Shown: positions 1-9,812, numbered from the stretch's first letter. The stretch: 64,000 nucleotides of DNA from DASZUK01 sp963745595 (GCA_963745595.1 CAVUYB010000007.1:248001-312000), one strand, 5' to 3'. Notes: a model not told the origin generated them from the sequence alone. Numbers and translations are program-made.

Positions 1-789
1 GCCGGCCAGGAAGAAGGCCGCCTGCTCGGACACCCGCTGGGCCTGTTGCATGTTGTGGGTGACGATGACGATCGTCACCTCGGTGCCGATCTCGGCGATG
101 GTCTCTTCGATCCGGCGGGTCGAGGTCGGGTCGAGGGCCGAGCAGGGCTCGTCCATGAGCAGGACCTTCGGCCGGACGGCCAGGGCCCGGGCGATGCACA
201 GCCGTTGCTGCTGACCGCCCGAGAGCGCGCCCCCCGGTCGCCCCAACCGGTCTTTCACCTCGTTCCACAGCCCGGCCTTCGTCAAGGAGACCTCCACCAG
301 CTCGTGGCGGTCGCTCTTGGAGACCTTGGTGCCCGTCAAGGCCAAGCCGGCAGTGACGTTGTCGGCGATCGACATGGCCGGGAACGGGTTCGGCTTCTGG
401 AAGACCATGCCGATCTGCTTGCGCACATCGGTCAGGCGGTGGCCCGAGGCGTAGATGTCCTCGCCGTTGAGATGGACCTCGCCGGCCAGCTTGGCTCCCG
501 GCGTCGCCTCGTGCATCCGGTTCAGGATCCGCAGGAAGGTCGACTTCCCGCAGCCGGACGGCCCGATGAGGGCGGTCACGGTGGCCGCCGGCATCGAGAG
601 GGACACGTCGTCCAAGACCAGGTGGTCGCCGAACCACGCCGAGACCTCCGCCGCCTCCAGGCGGGCGGCTTCGCCCCGGAGCTCGGGCGACGTGGCCGGC
701 TCGACCGGCGGCCGGGGCGCGGGCGCCTTCCGACGCCGTCGCCAGGCAGCCTCCGGCCGCCTGGCGACGGCGTTGAGGTCGGCGGTCAT
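1..789 (-). CDS. pstB: Phosphate ABC transporter ATP-binding protein PstB (C-terminus cut by window edge)
   Basis: ATPase subunit of the PstSCAB phosphate importer; it hydrolyses ATP at the inner face of the membrane. 263 codons are visible from an ATG at 789. Walker A GPSGCGKST lies at about residues 76-84, the ABC signature LSGGQQQRL at about 189-197, Walker B LLMDEP at about 210-215, and the H-loop THNMQQ follows. The run QKPNPFP after the Q-loop is typical of PstB. The first ~45 residues are a basic, proline-rich extension absent from most PstB proteins. The ATG is one base after the stop of the upstream surface-protein gene, so translation is probably coupled. Neither pstC nor pstA precedes it, which is unusual; they may lie beyond the window. 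Confidence 0.93.
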   Translation of the reverse strand, partial: MTADLNAVARRPEAAWRRRRKAPAPRPPVEPATSPELRGEAARLEAAEVSAWFGDHLVLDDVSLSMPAATVTALIGPSGCGKSTFLRILNRMHEATPGAKLAGEVHLNGEDIYASGHRLTDVRKQIGMVFQKPNPFPAMSIADNVTAGLALTGTKVSKSDRHELVEVSLTKAGLWNEVKDRLGRPGGALSGGQQQRLCIARALAVRPKVLLMDEPCSALDPTSTRRIEETIAEIGTEVTIVIVTHNMQQAQRVSEQAAFFLAG

Positions 790-790
790 C

Positions 791-3700
791 TCACGCCCCG
801 GCCAGACCGACGATCGGTTTGTTGAGCGGCTTCCCGCCCGTCGAGCCGTAGAAGGCGGCGTCACCGAAGGCGAAGACGCCGCCGTCGGAGGCCACCAGCC
901 AGTAGCCCTGACCGCTGGCCGTCGCCGTCGCTCCCACGATCGGCTGGTTGAGCGTCAGGCTGCCGGTCGAGCCGTAGAAGGCGGCGTCACCGAAGGCGAA
1001 GACGCCACCGTCGGAGGCCACCAGCCAGTAGCCCTGACCGTCAGGGGTCGTGGTGACGGCGACGATCGGTTTGTTGAGCGGCTTCCCGCCCGTCGAGCCG
1101 TAGAAGGCGGCGTCACCGAAGGCGAAGACGCCGCCGTCGGAGGCCACCAGCCAGTAGCCCTGACCGTCAGGGGTCGTCGAGATCCCGACGATCGGCTTGT
1201 TGAGCGTCAGGCTGCCGGTCGAGCCGTAGAAGGCGGCGTCACCGAAGGCGAAGACCCCACCGTCGGAGGCCACCAGCCAGTAGCCCTTACCGTCAGGGGT
1301 CGTCGAGATCCCGACGATCGGTTGGTTGAGGTGGATGCTGCCGGTCGAGCCGTAGAAGGCGGCGTCACCGAAGGCGAAGACGCCACCGTCGGAGGCCACC
1401 AGCCAGTAGCCCAGGCGGTCCGGGGTGGCCGCCAGACCGACGATCGGCTGGTTGAGCGTCAGGCTGCCGGTCGAGCCGTAGAAGGCGGCATCGCCGAAGG
1501 CGAAGACGCCACCGTCGGAGGCCACCAGCCAGTAGCCCAGGCCCGGTGCCGAGTTGGTCGACGCGGCGACCGGGGTGCCGGTCAACTGGGCCAGGGTCGG
1601 CGACGACGTCGCGTCGACGATGGCGGTGACCGAGTCGGTCGCCGGATCGAACGTCTGGTTCGAGAAGGGCACCCAGGCGGTGCCGTTCCACCAATCGATC
1701 GACTGCCCGCCGGGGCCGAGGTCGGTGACCGTGATGGTCAGGGAGCCGAACGAGTTGCCGGAAGAGACGGCCACGTCGTAGTAGGCGCCCGTGCCGCCCG
1801 ATACCGTCCCCACGACCGGGCTGCCCGAGTAGGTAGCCACGGTGAGGGCACCGACGCCGCTACCCGACGCGGCGAGGCCAGTGACCGTGGCGGTCGCCGT
1901 CCCGGTCGGCGAGCTCGACGACGCCCCGTTCGACGAGGTTGCGCCGGCCGGCGGGGCCGGCGGCGTGAGGGCAGTGGAGAGCGACGGCGTCACCGAGTTG
2001 GACGGCGCCGAAGGGTCGCTGATGCCGACCCCGTTGGTAGCGACGACCGTGAAGGTATACGCGGTGCCGTTGGTCAGGCCGGTGACCGTGATGGGGCTGC
2101 CGTTGCCGGTGCCGGTGATGTCACCGGGTGAGCTGGTCACCGTGTAGCCGGTGATCGGGCTGCCGCCGTTTGTGGCCGGGGCGATGAAGGTCACCGAGGC
2201 CGAGCCGTTGCCGGCGGTCGCCGTCCCGATGGTCGGGGTGCCGGGCCTCGTGGCCTCAGGCGTCACCGAGTTGGAGGCCGCCGAGGCGGCCCCGGTGCCG
2301 ACGGCGTTGGTGGCCGTCACCGTGAAGGTGTACGCCGTGCCGTTGGTCAGGCCGGTGACGGTGATCGGGCTGGTGGTGCCAGTACCGGTAACGCCGCCCG
2401 GCGAGCTGGTCACCGTGTAGCCGGTGATCCCGCTGCCGCCGTTGGAGGCCGAGGCGGTGAAGGTCACCGAGGCCGAGTCGTTGCCGGCGGTGGCCGTGCC
2501 GATGGTCGGGGCGCTGGGCACGGTGGCCGGCGTCACCGAGTTGGAGGCCGCCGAGGCGGCCCCGGTGCCGACGCCGTTGGTGGCCGTCACCGTGAAGGTG
2601 TAGCGCGTGCCGTTGGTCAGGCCGGTGACGGAGATCGGGCTGGTGGTGCCGCTGCCGGTCTCATTGCCGGGCGAGCTGGTCACCGTGTAGCCGGTGATCG
2701 GACTGCCGTTTGTGGCCGGCGCGGTGAAGGTCACCGAGGCCGAGTCGTTGCCGGCGGTCGCCGTCACATTGGTCGGGGCGTCGGGCGCGGTGGCCTCCGG
2801 CGTCACCGAGTTGGAGGCGGCCGAGGCCGCCCCGGTGCCGGCGGTGTTGGTGGCCGTCACCGTGAAGGTGTAGGCCGTGCCGTTGGTCAGGCCGGTGACG
2901 GTGATCGGGCTGGTGGTGCCCGTCCCGGTCAACGCGCCCGGCGAGCTGGTCACCGTGTAGCCGGTGATCGGGCTGCCACCGTTGGTGGCCGGGGCGGTGA
3001 AGGTCACCGAGGCCGAGTCGTTGCCGGCGGTCGCCGTGCCAATGGTCGGGGCACCGGGCGGGCCGGTTGGCGTCACCGAGTTGGAGGCATTGGACGAGGC
3101 GCCGGTGCCGACGACGTTGGTGGCCGTCACCGTGAAGGTGTAGCTCGTGCCGTTGGTCAGGCCGGTGACGGTGATCGGGCTGGTAGTGCCCGTCCCGGTC
3201 AGGCCGCCTGGCGCGCTGGTCACCGTGTAGTCGGTGATCGGGCTGCCGCCGTTTGTGGCCGGGGCGGTAAAGGTCACCGAGGCCTGACCGTTACCGGGGG
3301 TGGCCATCCCGATGGTCGGGGCGCCGGGTGCGGTGGGCTCGGGCGTCACCGAGTTGGAGGCATTGGACGAGGCGCCGGTGCCGACGACGTTGGTGGCCGT
3401 CACCGTGAAGGTGTAACTCGTGCCGTTGGTCAGGCCGGTGACGGTGATCGGGCTGGTGGTGCCCGTCCCGGTCAGGCCGCCTGGCGCGCTGGTCACCGTG
3501 TAGTCGGTGATCGGGCTGCCGCCGTCGGAGGCCGGGGCGGTGAAGGTCACCGAGGCCGAGTCGTTGCCGGCCGTTGCCGTGCCAATGGTCGGGGCACCGG
3601 GCGGACCGGTTGGCGTCACCGAGTTGGACGCCGCCGAGGCGGACCCGGTGCCGGCGGTGTTGGTGGCCGTCACCGTGAAGGTGTAGGCCGTGCCGTTGGT

Positions 3701-5063
3701 CAGGCCGGTCACGGTGATCGGGCTGGTCGTGCCCGTCCCGGTCAACGCCGCCCGGCGCGCTGGTCACCGTGTAGCCGGTGATCGGGCTGCCGCCGTTTGT
3801 GGCCGGGGCGGTAAAGGTCACCGAGGCCTGGCCATTGCTGGCGGTCGCCGTCCCGATGGTCGGGGCGCCGGGCACGTCGGCCTCGGGCGTCACCGAGTTG
3901 GAGGCATTGGACGCGGCCCCGGTGCCGGCGACGTTGGTGGCCGTCACCGTGAAGGTGTAGGTCGTGCCGTTGGTCAGGCCGGTGACGGTGATCGGGCTGG
4001 TGGTGCCCGTCCCGGTCAGGCCGCCCGGCGCGCTGGTCACCGTGTAGTCGGTGATCGGGCTGCCGCCGTTGGTGGCCGGGGCGGTAAAGGTCACCGAGGC
4101 CGAGCCGTTGCCGGCGGTCGCCGTGCCAATGGTCGGGGCACCGGGCACGTTGGCCGTCACGGTGAAGTTCGCCGTGCCCGTCGAACCGCTGTAGGCAGCG
4201 AACTGGGCCGGGGTGAACACGGCACTCAAGCCGTCCGAGCCCAGCGGGAGGGCCGTCGTGCTGGTGGACGCCGTGCCGTTCGTGACCGTCACCGGCGACC
4301 CGATGTCGGTCGAGCCCACCTTGAACTGCACCGTACCGGGCGCCGACGGGCTCACCGAGGCGTTCAATGTCACCGTCGTCCCGACCTTCTGCGGGCTGGC
4401 CGGTGTCGTCGTCAGCGTGGTGGTCGTGGACGTCAGCGTCGGCACGGGGTAGACGACCGACCAAGTCGCGGTCGGGCCGGTCCCGGTGATCTGGATGTCC
4501 GCCGAGTCGTAGCTGGTCGTGGTGGTCGGGTGGCTCGAGATGAGCCGCAGGACGTAGAGACCGGCGTACCCGTCGCTCGACGTGTCGTTGTTGGGGAAGC
4601 TCAACACGTATGTCGCCAGGCTCACGTCTGTGGCCGAGCCGGTGACCACCGGCAGGGTCGACGTGTTGAGCGGTGGCGGCGCACTCGTGTTCGGGTAGAC
4701 CGTCGAGCTGCTGAGCCCTTGTCCGCTCCAGGTGCCGGGGTTCACGCCGTCGACCGGCGTGTAGGCCTCCAGGGTGGCCTTGTCGTCACTGGCGTTGAGC
4801 ACGGCGGTGCCTTCGACGTACGCCGCCAGCGGCGACGTGCTGACCGAGCCGCCGGTGATCTGCTGCCCGGCGGCGTTGAAGAAGAGCAGTCCGCCGGCCT
4901 GCGGAGGATTGGCCACCGGCTCCCACGGCGGGGCGGCCGAGGTGGCCCCGGCAACGGGCGCGGCCACGACACCGGCCGTCAGCGCGGCACCGCTGGCGAG
5001 CACCGTGCCCAGGACCAGTACGGCGGTTGCCCGGAGGGTCGAACGACGGAGGGACATGCGCAT
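791..5063 (-). CDS. Secreted giant protein: shared N-terminal module, Ig-like domain, eight FN3 domains, six-unit propeller repeat (one frameshift)
   Basis: A probable cell-surface protein of about 1,424 residues if a +1 frameshift near 3745 is corrected. In order it has a basic start and hydrophobic signal peptide (about residues 1-40), then a ~150-residue module containing AGQQITGGSVST and ending near DIQITG. One Ig-like domain (Big_3 type, PGTVQFKVGSTDIG) follows. Eight FN3 domains of ~90 residues come next, each with PITVTGLTNGT, then a linker and six 42-residue units containing GYWLVASDGGVFAFGDA. The reading frame breaks inside FN3 domain 2. Both sides are intact FN3 sequence, so this may be an assembly error in near-identical repeats. 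It lies 2 bases downstream of the membrane-anchored protein gene and just before pstB. The exact function is unknown; adhesion or scaffolding is an inference from the domain types. Confidence 0.85.
795..1545 (-). repeat. Six 126-bp tandem units coding GYWLVASDGGVFAFGDA repeats
   Basis: Six near-identical in-frame units, spaced exactly 126 bp (42 residues), at the C-terminus of the giant surface protein. Each contains GYWLVASDGGVFAFGDA, then FYGSTG and a variable LxLNxPIVG segment. The length and the repeated aromatic and Gly/Asp pattern suggest propeller blades; that is an inference. The same unit occurs six times in the protein at 27461-29323. Confidence 0.9.
1960..4150 (-). repeat. Tandem array of eight FN3-coding repeats
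   Basis: Eight repeats of roughly 270 bp coding fibronectin type III domains with very similar DNA. Two sequence variants occur at the start of the domain's second half (GTCAACGC and GTCAGGCC types). The frameshift near 3745 sits where the two variants appear joined. Such an array is prone to recombination and to misassembly. Confidence 0.85.
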
Positions 5064-5065
5064 CT

Positions 5066-6163
5066 TCAGTGGCCTTTCATCGTGGAGCTAGTCATCGTGG
5101 AGTCGGGGAGCTCGGAAGGTTCCGGGCTGGCATCGGGGTCGATAGGTTCCGGGCTGGCATCGGGGTCGGGAGGCACGACTGGCCGCCGGCGCCGGTGGCG
5201 GGCGAGGAGGTATCCGGCCAGTCCGAGCACCAGCAGGGCGGCGACGATCAAGCCGGCGATCAGCCCGCCGTTGCTCGTCGTGGACGCCGGAGAACCCGTC
5301 GACGCGTCGGCCGCCGCGCTCTTGTCGCCGTTGGCCTGCGTAGCCGAGCCGCTCTGCTGGCCGCCGGAGGTTCCGACGCCCGAGCCACTCTTGGCGCCGC
5401 CGGACCCGCCGCTGCCCGAGCTGCCTGGGTCACCGGCACCCGCGGCAGCCGGAATGCCCTTCGCGCCCGGCGCACCGGCGGCCGTCGTCGGCACCGTGGT
5501 CTTTGACGGCGCGGTGGTGGCCGCTGGTGCGGTGGTCGCCGTCGGGGCGGTGGTCGCCGTCGTCGAAGGGAGCAGGACTGTCTCCATCGACTCGGCGGTC
5601 CCGGCGGCGCAGTTCACCGTGGCCCCCCCGACCGCGTGCCACGTGCCGCCTGTGACCTGGATGTCGAGCGCCGGGTACTTCGCCGTGTACGGGGCCGTGT
5701 TGGCGGTGCTCAGGTAGATCCTGAGCTGTAGGAACCCGTCCCACGTCGGTGGGAAGGCCTCGATGATGTCCTGCAGCGATTGGTCTCGGTTCGTCCCAGC
5801 CGCCATGGGGTTGGCCGGATTCGTATAGGACGATGCCGCGGTGAGTGTCTCGCCGCTCCAGTCACCGGCCGGGATGTTTTGCAGGGGCTGGTACACCACC
5901 AGGGTGGCCCGGCGAGCGGCGTTGTTGTAGGGCGCACTGGCCGGCTGCGTCGACACGGCTCGCCAGGTGAACGGGACCGTGTCGACGCTCCCGCTGGTGA
6001 CCTGCTGGCCCGCTTGGTTGCAGAGGCCGATGGAGCCGGCGACGTCCGGGTCGGCGTAGGGCACGGCTGTCGCCGCCGCCGCGAGGCCGGTAACGGAGCT
6101 GACCGCCAGTAGGGCGACCGCGCCGGCGACCACGTACGACAGGCCCAGGAGCGGGCCTCTCAT
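5066..6163 (-). CDS. Secreted, C-terminally membrane-anchored surface protein with the shared N-terminal module
   Basis: A 365-residue protein of unknown function. It has a signal peptide at about residues 1-32, then a ~150-residue domain with AGQQVTSGSVDT, GDWSGETL and LDIQVTGGTW. These match AGQQITGGSVST, GTWSGQGL and DIQITG in the two larger proteins of the operon. A long Ala/Thr/Gly/Ser stalk follows, then one transmembrane segment (LIVAALLVLGLAGYLLA) and a basic, proline-rich tail with two DPDASPEP units. There is no LPXTG motif, so anchoring is probably by the membrane helix. Its ATG overlaps the stop of the DUF916-type gene by 4 bases, implying translational coupling. In position and size it resembles the small anchored member of WxL surface-complex clusters of Firmicutes. 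Confidence 0.85.
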   Translation of the reverse strand: MRGPLLGLSYVVAGAVALLAVSSVTGLAAAATAVPYADPDVAGSIGLCNQAGQQVTSGSVDTVPFTWRAVSTQPASAPYNNAARRATLVVYQPLQNIPAGDWSGETLTAASSYTNPANPMAAGTNRDQSLQDIIEAFPPTWDGFLQLRIYLSTANTAPYTAKYPALDIQVTGGTWHAVGGATVNCAAGTAESMETVLLPSTTATTAPTATTAPAATTAPSKTTVPTTAAGAPGAKGIPAAAGAGDPGSSGSGGSGGAKSGSGVGTSGGQQSGSATQANGDKSAAADASTGSPASTTSNGGLIAGLIVAALLVLGLAGYLLARHRRRRPVVPPDPDASPEPIDPDASPEPSELPDSTMTSSTMKGH

Positions 6164-7389
6164 GGCTCCCCCACCGGTGCCGCGGCCGCCAGCTCGCCGT
6201 CGTTGTCCGGAGCGAGCACCTCGCGGCTGGCTTCGCCACTGGTCTTGCCGTCACCGTCACCGAGGACGCCACCGGCGCGGCGCCGGCGGCGCCTCCGGTG
6301 GATCAAGACGAAGAGGACACCCAACACGACGAGGACGATCACGATGAGCGGCCAGGGGACAGCCCAGGTTTCGCTACCGGCAGCGACGACGATCGGCGCG
6401 GTCGCGACGGCCTGCCCGAGCTCCCTCGCCTGCGCCGTCACCGACTCGTGGACCAAGAACTGCGGCCACACGCCGGTCACCACGACGCTCTCGTGCACCG
6501 AGTCCCCGGGCAGGAGCAGCGGGATCTTCGGCACCGTGATCTGCCGGTCGGACCCGATGAGCGGGGACGAGGCCACCGACTGGTCGACGGCCAAGTTCAC
6601 GTTGCCCGTGTTCTTCACCAGGTAGTCGATCTTCACCTGGCCCGCACCGAACGGATTGAGCACGCCGCCGTACGTGGTGTCGAGGTCGGTCAGGGTGAGC
6701 TGCGGCCGCAACGGCCCGGCTACCTGGATGTACATCCGGGCCGCGACCCGCTGGTTCAGGACGATGCGCTGACCGCTCTTGCCCTTCCCCGCCGACTGCA
6801 GCGAGGCCACGACCGCCCCCACATGGTCACCGGGGCTGGCGTTGGTCGGCACCCGAACCTGGACGGGGACGACGATGAACCCCGGCTGGCCGGCGCTCTC
6901 GGGGCCCACCTGGACGGTGCCGGAGGCGGCCGGAAGGCTGATCCACGTACCCACCCCGGTCGGCCGGCTCGTGGGAGGGGGCAGGCCGAGCCCACCGCCG
7001 GAGATGTTGATGGCATCAGTGGCGTAGAGCTGGAGCGAGAGCGGGACTGTCGAGTAATTGACCACGGCGACGTTGTCTTCCACGACGGCCCCCGGCGTGG
7101 CCCCCAGGGAGAACGACGACCGCCCGTCGAGCCCGTTGGCCGAGGCGGGCTCGACGCCGAAGGTCACCCGGCCACCGGGCGGAGCAGTACTGGTCGGCGA
7201 CGTGGTGGCCCCGGTACGCGGCGTCGACGCCGCACCGGCGGGCAGGGTACCCAAGGTGCCGATCCCCATGATCACCCCTCCGAGAGCGAGCCGGGCCACG
7301 ACCATGAGGCGCGGCCTGGCCCGTCGCCGGCCTTCCGTCCCAGTCCCGGATGGGCGGAGCGGCAGCTCGATCTCCAAGAAGTTCCCCAT
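6160..7389 (-). CDS. DUF916-type (WxL-interacting) membrane protein
   Basis: A 409-residue surface protein of the family known in Firmicutes as WxL-interacting, peptidoglycan-binding proteins. A hydrophobic segment (about residues 28-52) acts as a signal peptide. An extracellular beta-rich region follows, containing FSLGATPGAVVEDNVAVVNY, SPGDHVGAVVASL and RVAARMYIQVAG. This is the typical DUF916 pattern plus a second immunoglobulin-like domain with KNTGNVNLAVD. A C-terminal helix (about 345-365) and a run of arginines end the membrane anchor. The next gene overlaps by 4 bases. The upstream neighbour has a WxL-like C-terminus, which fits a binding partner. Assignment rests on motif pattern and context. 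Confidence 0.8.
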   Translation of the reverse strand: MGNFLEIELPLRPSGTGTEGRRRARPRLMVVARLALGGVIMGIGTLGTLPAGAASTPRTGATTSPTSTAPPGGRVTFGVEPASANGLDGRSSFSLGATPGAVVEDNVAVVNYSTVPLSLQLYATDAINISGGGLGLPPPTSRPTGVGTWISLPAASGTVQVGPESAGQPGFIVVPVQVRVPTNASPGDHVGAVVASLQSAGKGKSGQRIVLNQRVAARMYIQVAGPLRPQLTLTDLDTTYGGVLNPFGAGQVKIDYLVKNTGNVNLAVDQSVASSPLIGSDRQITVPKIPLLLPGDSVHESVVVTGVWPQFLVHESVTAQARELGQAVATAPIVVAAGSETWAVPWPLIVIVLVVLGVLFVLIHRRRRRRRAGGVLGDGDGKTSGEASREVLAPDNDGELAAAAPVGEP

Positions 7390-7438
7390 AGCCTACCAAA
7401 ACCATCGTGTTCAATTGTTTAGTAAGTTGATCATATTT

Positions 7439-7467
7439 ACTCTACCCAGGTGATTCATCGGTTGCAA
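7439..7467 (-). promoter_or_regulatory. Probable sigma-70-type promoter of the DUF916-type gene
   Basis: On the minus strand, TTGCAA (7462-7467) and TAGAGT (7439-7444) are separated by exactly 17 bases, about 50 bases upstream of the GTG/ATG region of the 6160-7389 gene. The surrounding DNA is unusually AT-rich for this window. Confidence 0.5.
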
Positions 7468-7530
7468 GGCGCGCCGAGGGGCGGGGCAGCCGGTGGCTGC
7501 TCCCGCCCCTCGTGCGGTTTCGCTTCGTGA

Positions 7531-7548
7531 GCTCGGCGGTCGCCGAGC
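7531..7548 (-). terminator. Hairpin downstream of the WxL-like gene
   Basis: GCTCGGCG and CGCCGAGC form an 8-bp inverted repeat 22 bases past the stop of the 7570-9672 gene. No T-run follows, so termination is only a possibility. Confidence 0.35.
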
Positions 7549-7569
7549 CCTGTTGCACCGCGATGCGTG

Positions 7570-9672
7570 TTAGACGACGGTGAAGGTCAACGTGGCGGTG
7601 TACGTGCCGGCCGCGGCCGAAGACGGAGCCGTCAGGGTGAGCAGACCGTCGACGTACGCCGACCCCGCCCCGGGCGTCGCAATCGAGGCGAACTGGTGCG
7701 GTCCACCTTTCAGGCCGTCGGAACCCGAGGCCCCAGCGGCGTAGACGGTCCCGTCGTTGGTGACGTTCGCGACCGACACCGGGGTGTCGCCGGCTCCGGT
7801 TCCGTACTGGTTCCCGGCGATGTAGTTCGGCGCCACACCGGTGAACGTCAGGTTCTGGCCGTTGATGGTGTTGGTCGGACCGTTGGTGAAGTCGGTCACG
7901 CTGGCCGACGCCGTCCAGGTGTTGTTCCCGATACCGGTATCGGTGATCGTCACGCCTTCGCTGGGGTTGGTGGTGCTCCCGAACGGCGCGCTCGCCGTGT
8001 AGTAGCCGCCACCCGGGTTCAGCGACGCCGTGCCGAGCTGGAACGGGTTGCTCGGGGTGTAGGGCGTGGTGATCGTCAGCGTTCCGGTCGGGATCGAGAC
8101 CTGGAGGTCCTGGGGATCGGACGACGTAGGCGACGTGGTCGTGAGCAGCACCGCCGGACTGGTCGAGCTGTTGTACACGCCGGAGTCGGCCGGGGTGAAC
8201 TGCACCACGATGTTGTGGGTCCCCGGTGCGAAGTCCGTGGTCACCACGGTCCCGATGCCGCCGGCACCCAGGTTGGCCGTGCCCAGCGCCACGCTGCTGC
8301 TGGTGATGTCACCACTCGCGTCGGTGCCGTCGTCGTAGAAGGTGACGGTGCCGTCACCAGTCGCCAATGGCGCACTCGAGCTGGTGTTGGTCACGGCCGC
8401 CGTGAGCGTGACGGCGGTGAAGGCCGGAGCGCTGGTCGGGTCGACCGACAAGGCCGTCGTCGTCGGGGTCGCCGGCTGCGGATTGATCGTGAACGACGCC
8501 GTACCCGTTGAACCGGCGTAGCCGGACCCCGCCTGCGGCGTGAACACCGCGCTCAGGTTGTCCGACCCGGTCGGCAGGCTCGTGGTGGCAATGGAAGCCG
8601 TACCGGTCGATGCTCCGTCGACCACCGCCACCGGGCTGCCGATGTCGGTCGAGCCGACCTCGAACTGCACCGTGCCGGGCGCCGGCTGGTTGATCGACGC
8701 GTTCAGCGTCACCGACGTCCCGGCGAACTGCGGGCTCGAGGGCGACGTCGTCAACGTGGTGGTCGTCGGCGTGGCCGGCGCCGAATTCACCGTGAACGAT
8801 GCCGTACCCGTCGAACCGCTATAGGCGGATCCGGACTGCGGCGTGAACACGGCGCTCAAGCTGTCCGAACCCAGCGGGAGGGTCGTCGTCGTGGTGGACG
8901 CCGTCCCGCCCGTGACCGTCACCGGAGTGCCGATGTCGGTCGAGCCGACCTCGAACTGCACCGTGCCCGGCGCCGACGGACTCACCGAGGCGTTCAACGT
9001 CACCGACGTCCCTTGCGTCTGCGGGCTGGCCGGCGTCGTCGTCAGCGTGGTGGTGGTGGACGTCAGCGTCGGCGCGGGGTAGACGACCGACCAGGTGCTC
9101 CCGGTGATCTGGATGTCCGCCGAGTCGTAGCTGGTCGTGGTGGTCGGGTTGCTCGAGATGAGCCGCAGGACGTAGAGACCGGCGTACCCGTCACTCGACG
9201 TGTCGTCGTTGGGGAAGCTCAACACGTATGTCGCCAGGCTCACGTCGCTCGACGAGCCGGTGACCACCGGCAGGTTCGTCGTGTTCAGCGGCGCCGGGGC
9301 GCTGGCGTTCGGGTAGACCGTCGAGCTGCTGAGCTGCTCACCGCTCCACGTCCCGGCCGGCACGCCGTTGACCGGCGTGTAGGCCTTCAAGGTGGCCTTG
9401 TCGTCACTGGCGTTGAGCACGGTGGTGCCTTCGACGTACGCCGCCAGCGGCGACGTGCTGACCGATCCGCCGGTGATCTGCTGTCCGGCCGCGTTGAAGA
9501 AGAGCAGTCCGCCGGCCTCCGGTGGATTGGCCACCGGCTCCCAGGGAGGGTTGCCGGCGGCGGAAGCGACGCCGGCCAGTCCGGCCGTCAGGGACCCGGC
9601 GACCAGGGCAACTGCGCCCAACGCGGTGACCGACCCGACCAGCCTCTTGCGGGTAGTTCGTTGCTTGTTCAT
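7570..9672 (-). CDS. Secreted protein: shared N-terminal module, three Ig-like repeats plus one divergent, WxL-like C-terminal domain
   Basis: About 700 residues from the ATG at 9672, which directly precedes a basic region and signal peptide; an ATG at 9804 would put 44 odd residues before the signal. After the signal comes the module also seen in the 791-5063 and 5066-6163 proteins (AGQQITGGSVSTSPLAAYV). Ig-like repeats with PGTVQFEVGSTDIG follow (Big_3 type). The last ~170 residues carry NTWTASASVTDF and end in AGTYTATLTFTVV, resembling WxL domains that bind peptidoglycan in Firmicutes. The DUF916-type gene is immediately downstream, which supports this reading. It is probably a non-covalently wall-bound surface protein. 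Confidence 0.82.
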   Translation of the reverse strand: MNKQRTTRKRLVGSVTALGAVALVAGSLTAGLAGVASAAGNPPWEPVANPPEAGGLLFFNAAGQQITGGSVSTSPLAAYVEGTTVLNASDDKATLKAYTPVNGVPAGTWSGEQLSSSTVYPNASAPAPLNTTNLPVVTGSSSDVSLATYVLSFPNDDTSSDGYAGLYVLRLISSNPTTTTSYDSADIQITGSTWSVVYPAPTLTSTTTTLTTTPASPQTQGTSVTLNASVSPSAPGTVQFEVGSTDIGTPVTVTGGTASTTTTTLPLGSDSLSAVFTPQSGSAYSGSTGTASFTVNSAPATPTTTTLTTSPSSPQFAGTSVTLNASINQPAPGTVQFEVGSTDIGSPVAVVDGASTGTASIATTSLPTGSDNLSAVFTPQAGSGYAGSTGTASFTINPQPATPTTTALSVDPTSAPAFTAVTLTAAVTNTSSSAPLATGDGTVTFYDDGTDASGDITSSSVALGTANLGAGGIGTVVTTDFAPGTHNIVVQFTPADSGVYNSSTSPAVLLTTTSPTSSDPQDLQVSIPTGTLTITTPYTPSNPFQLGTASLNPGGGYYTASAPFGSTTNPSEGVTITDTGIGNNTWTASASVTDFTNGPTNTINGQNLTFTGVAPNYIAGNQYGTGAGDTPVSVANVTNDGTVYAAGASGSDGLKGGPHQFASIATPGAGSAYVDGLLTLTAPSSAAAGTYTATLTFTVV

Positions 9673-9812
9673 GGTATTTTTTGTCCAGTCCTTTGGTGGA
9701 TGTTGCCTGTTGTGAAATAAGTCGCACTGCGGGAAACGCATCATTGGCGCAGCCGGTCCGGGCTGGGCGGGACGCAACCCCACCCAGCCCGGAGCTCCGG
9801 CCACTCACCTCG

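Noticed and set aside
46..2131. Plus-strand frames over pstB and the giant surface protein
   Set aside because: They are the reverse reading of conserved ABC and repeat domains.
795..4150. Possible CRISPR or satellite DNA from the regular repeats
   Set aside because: Repeats are in-frame protein domains (FN3 and 42-residue units).
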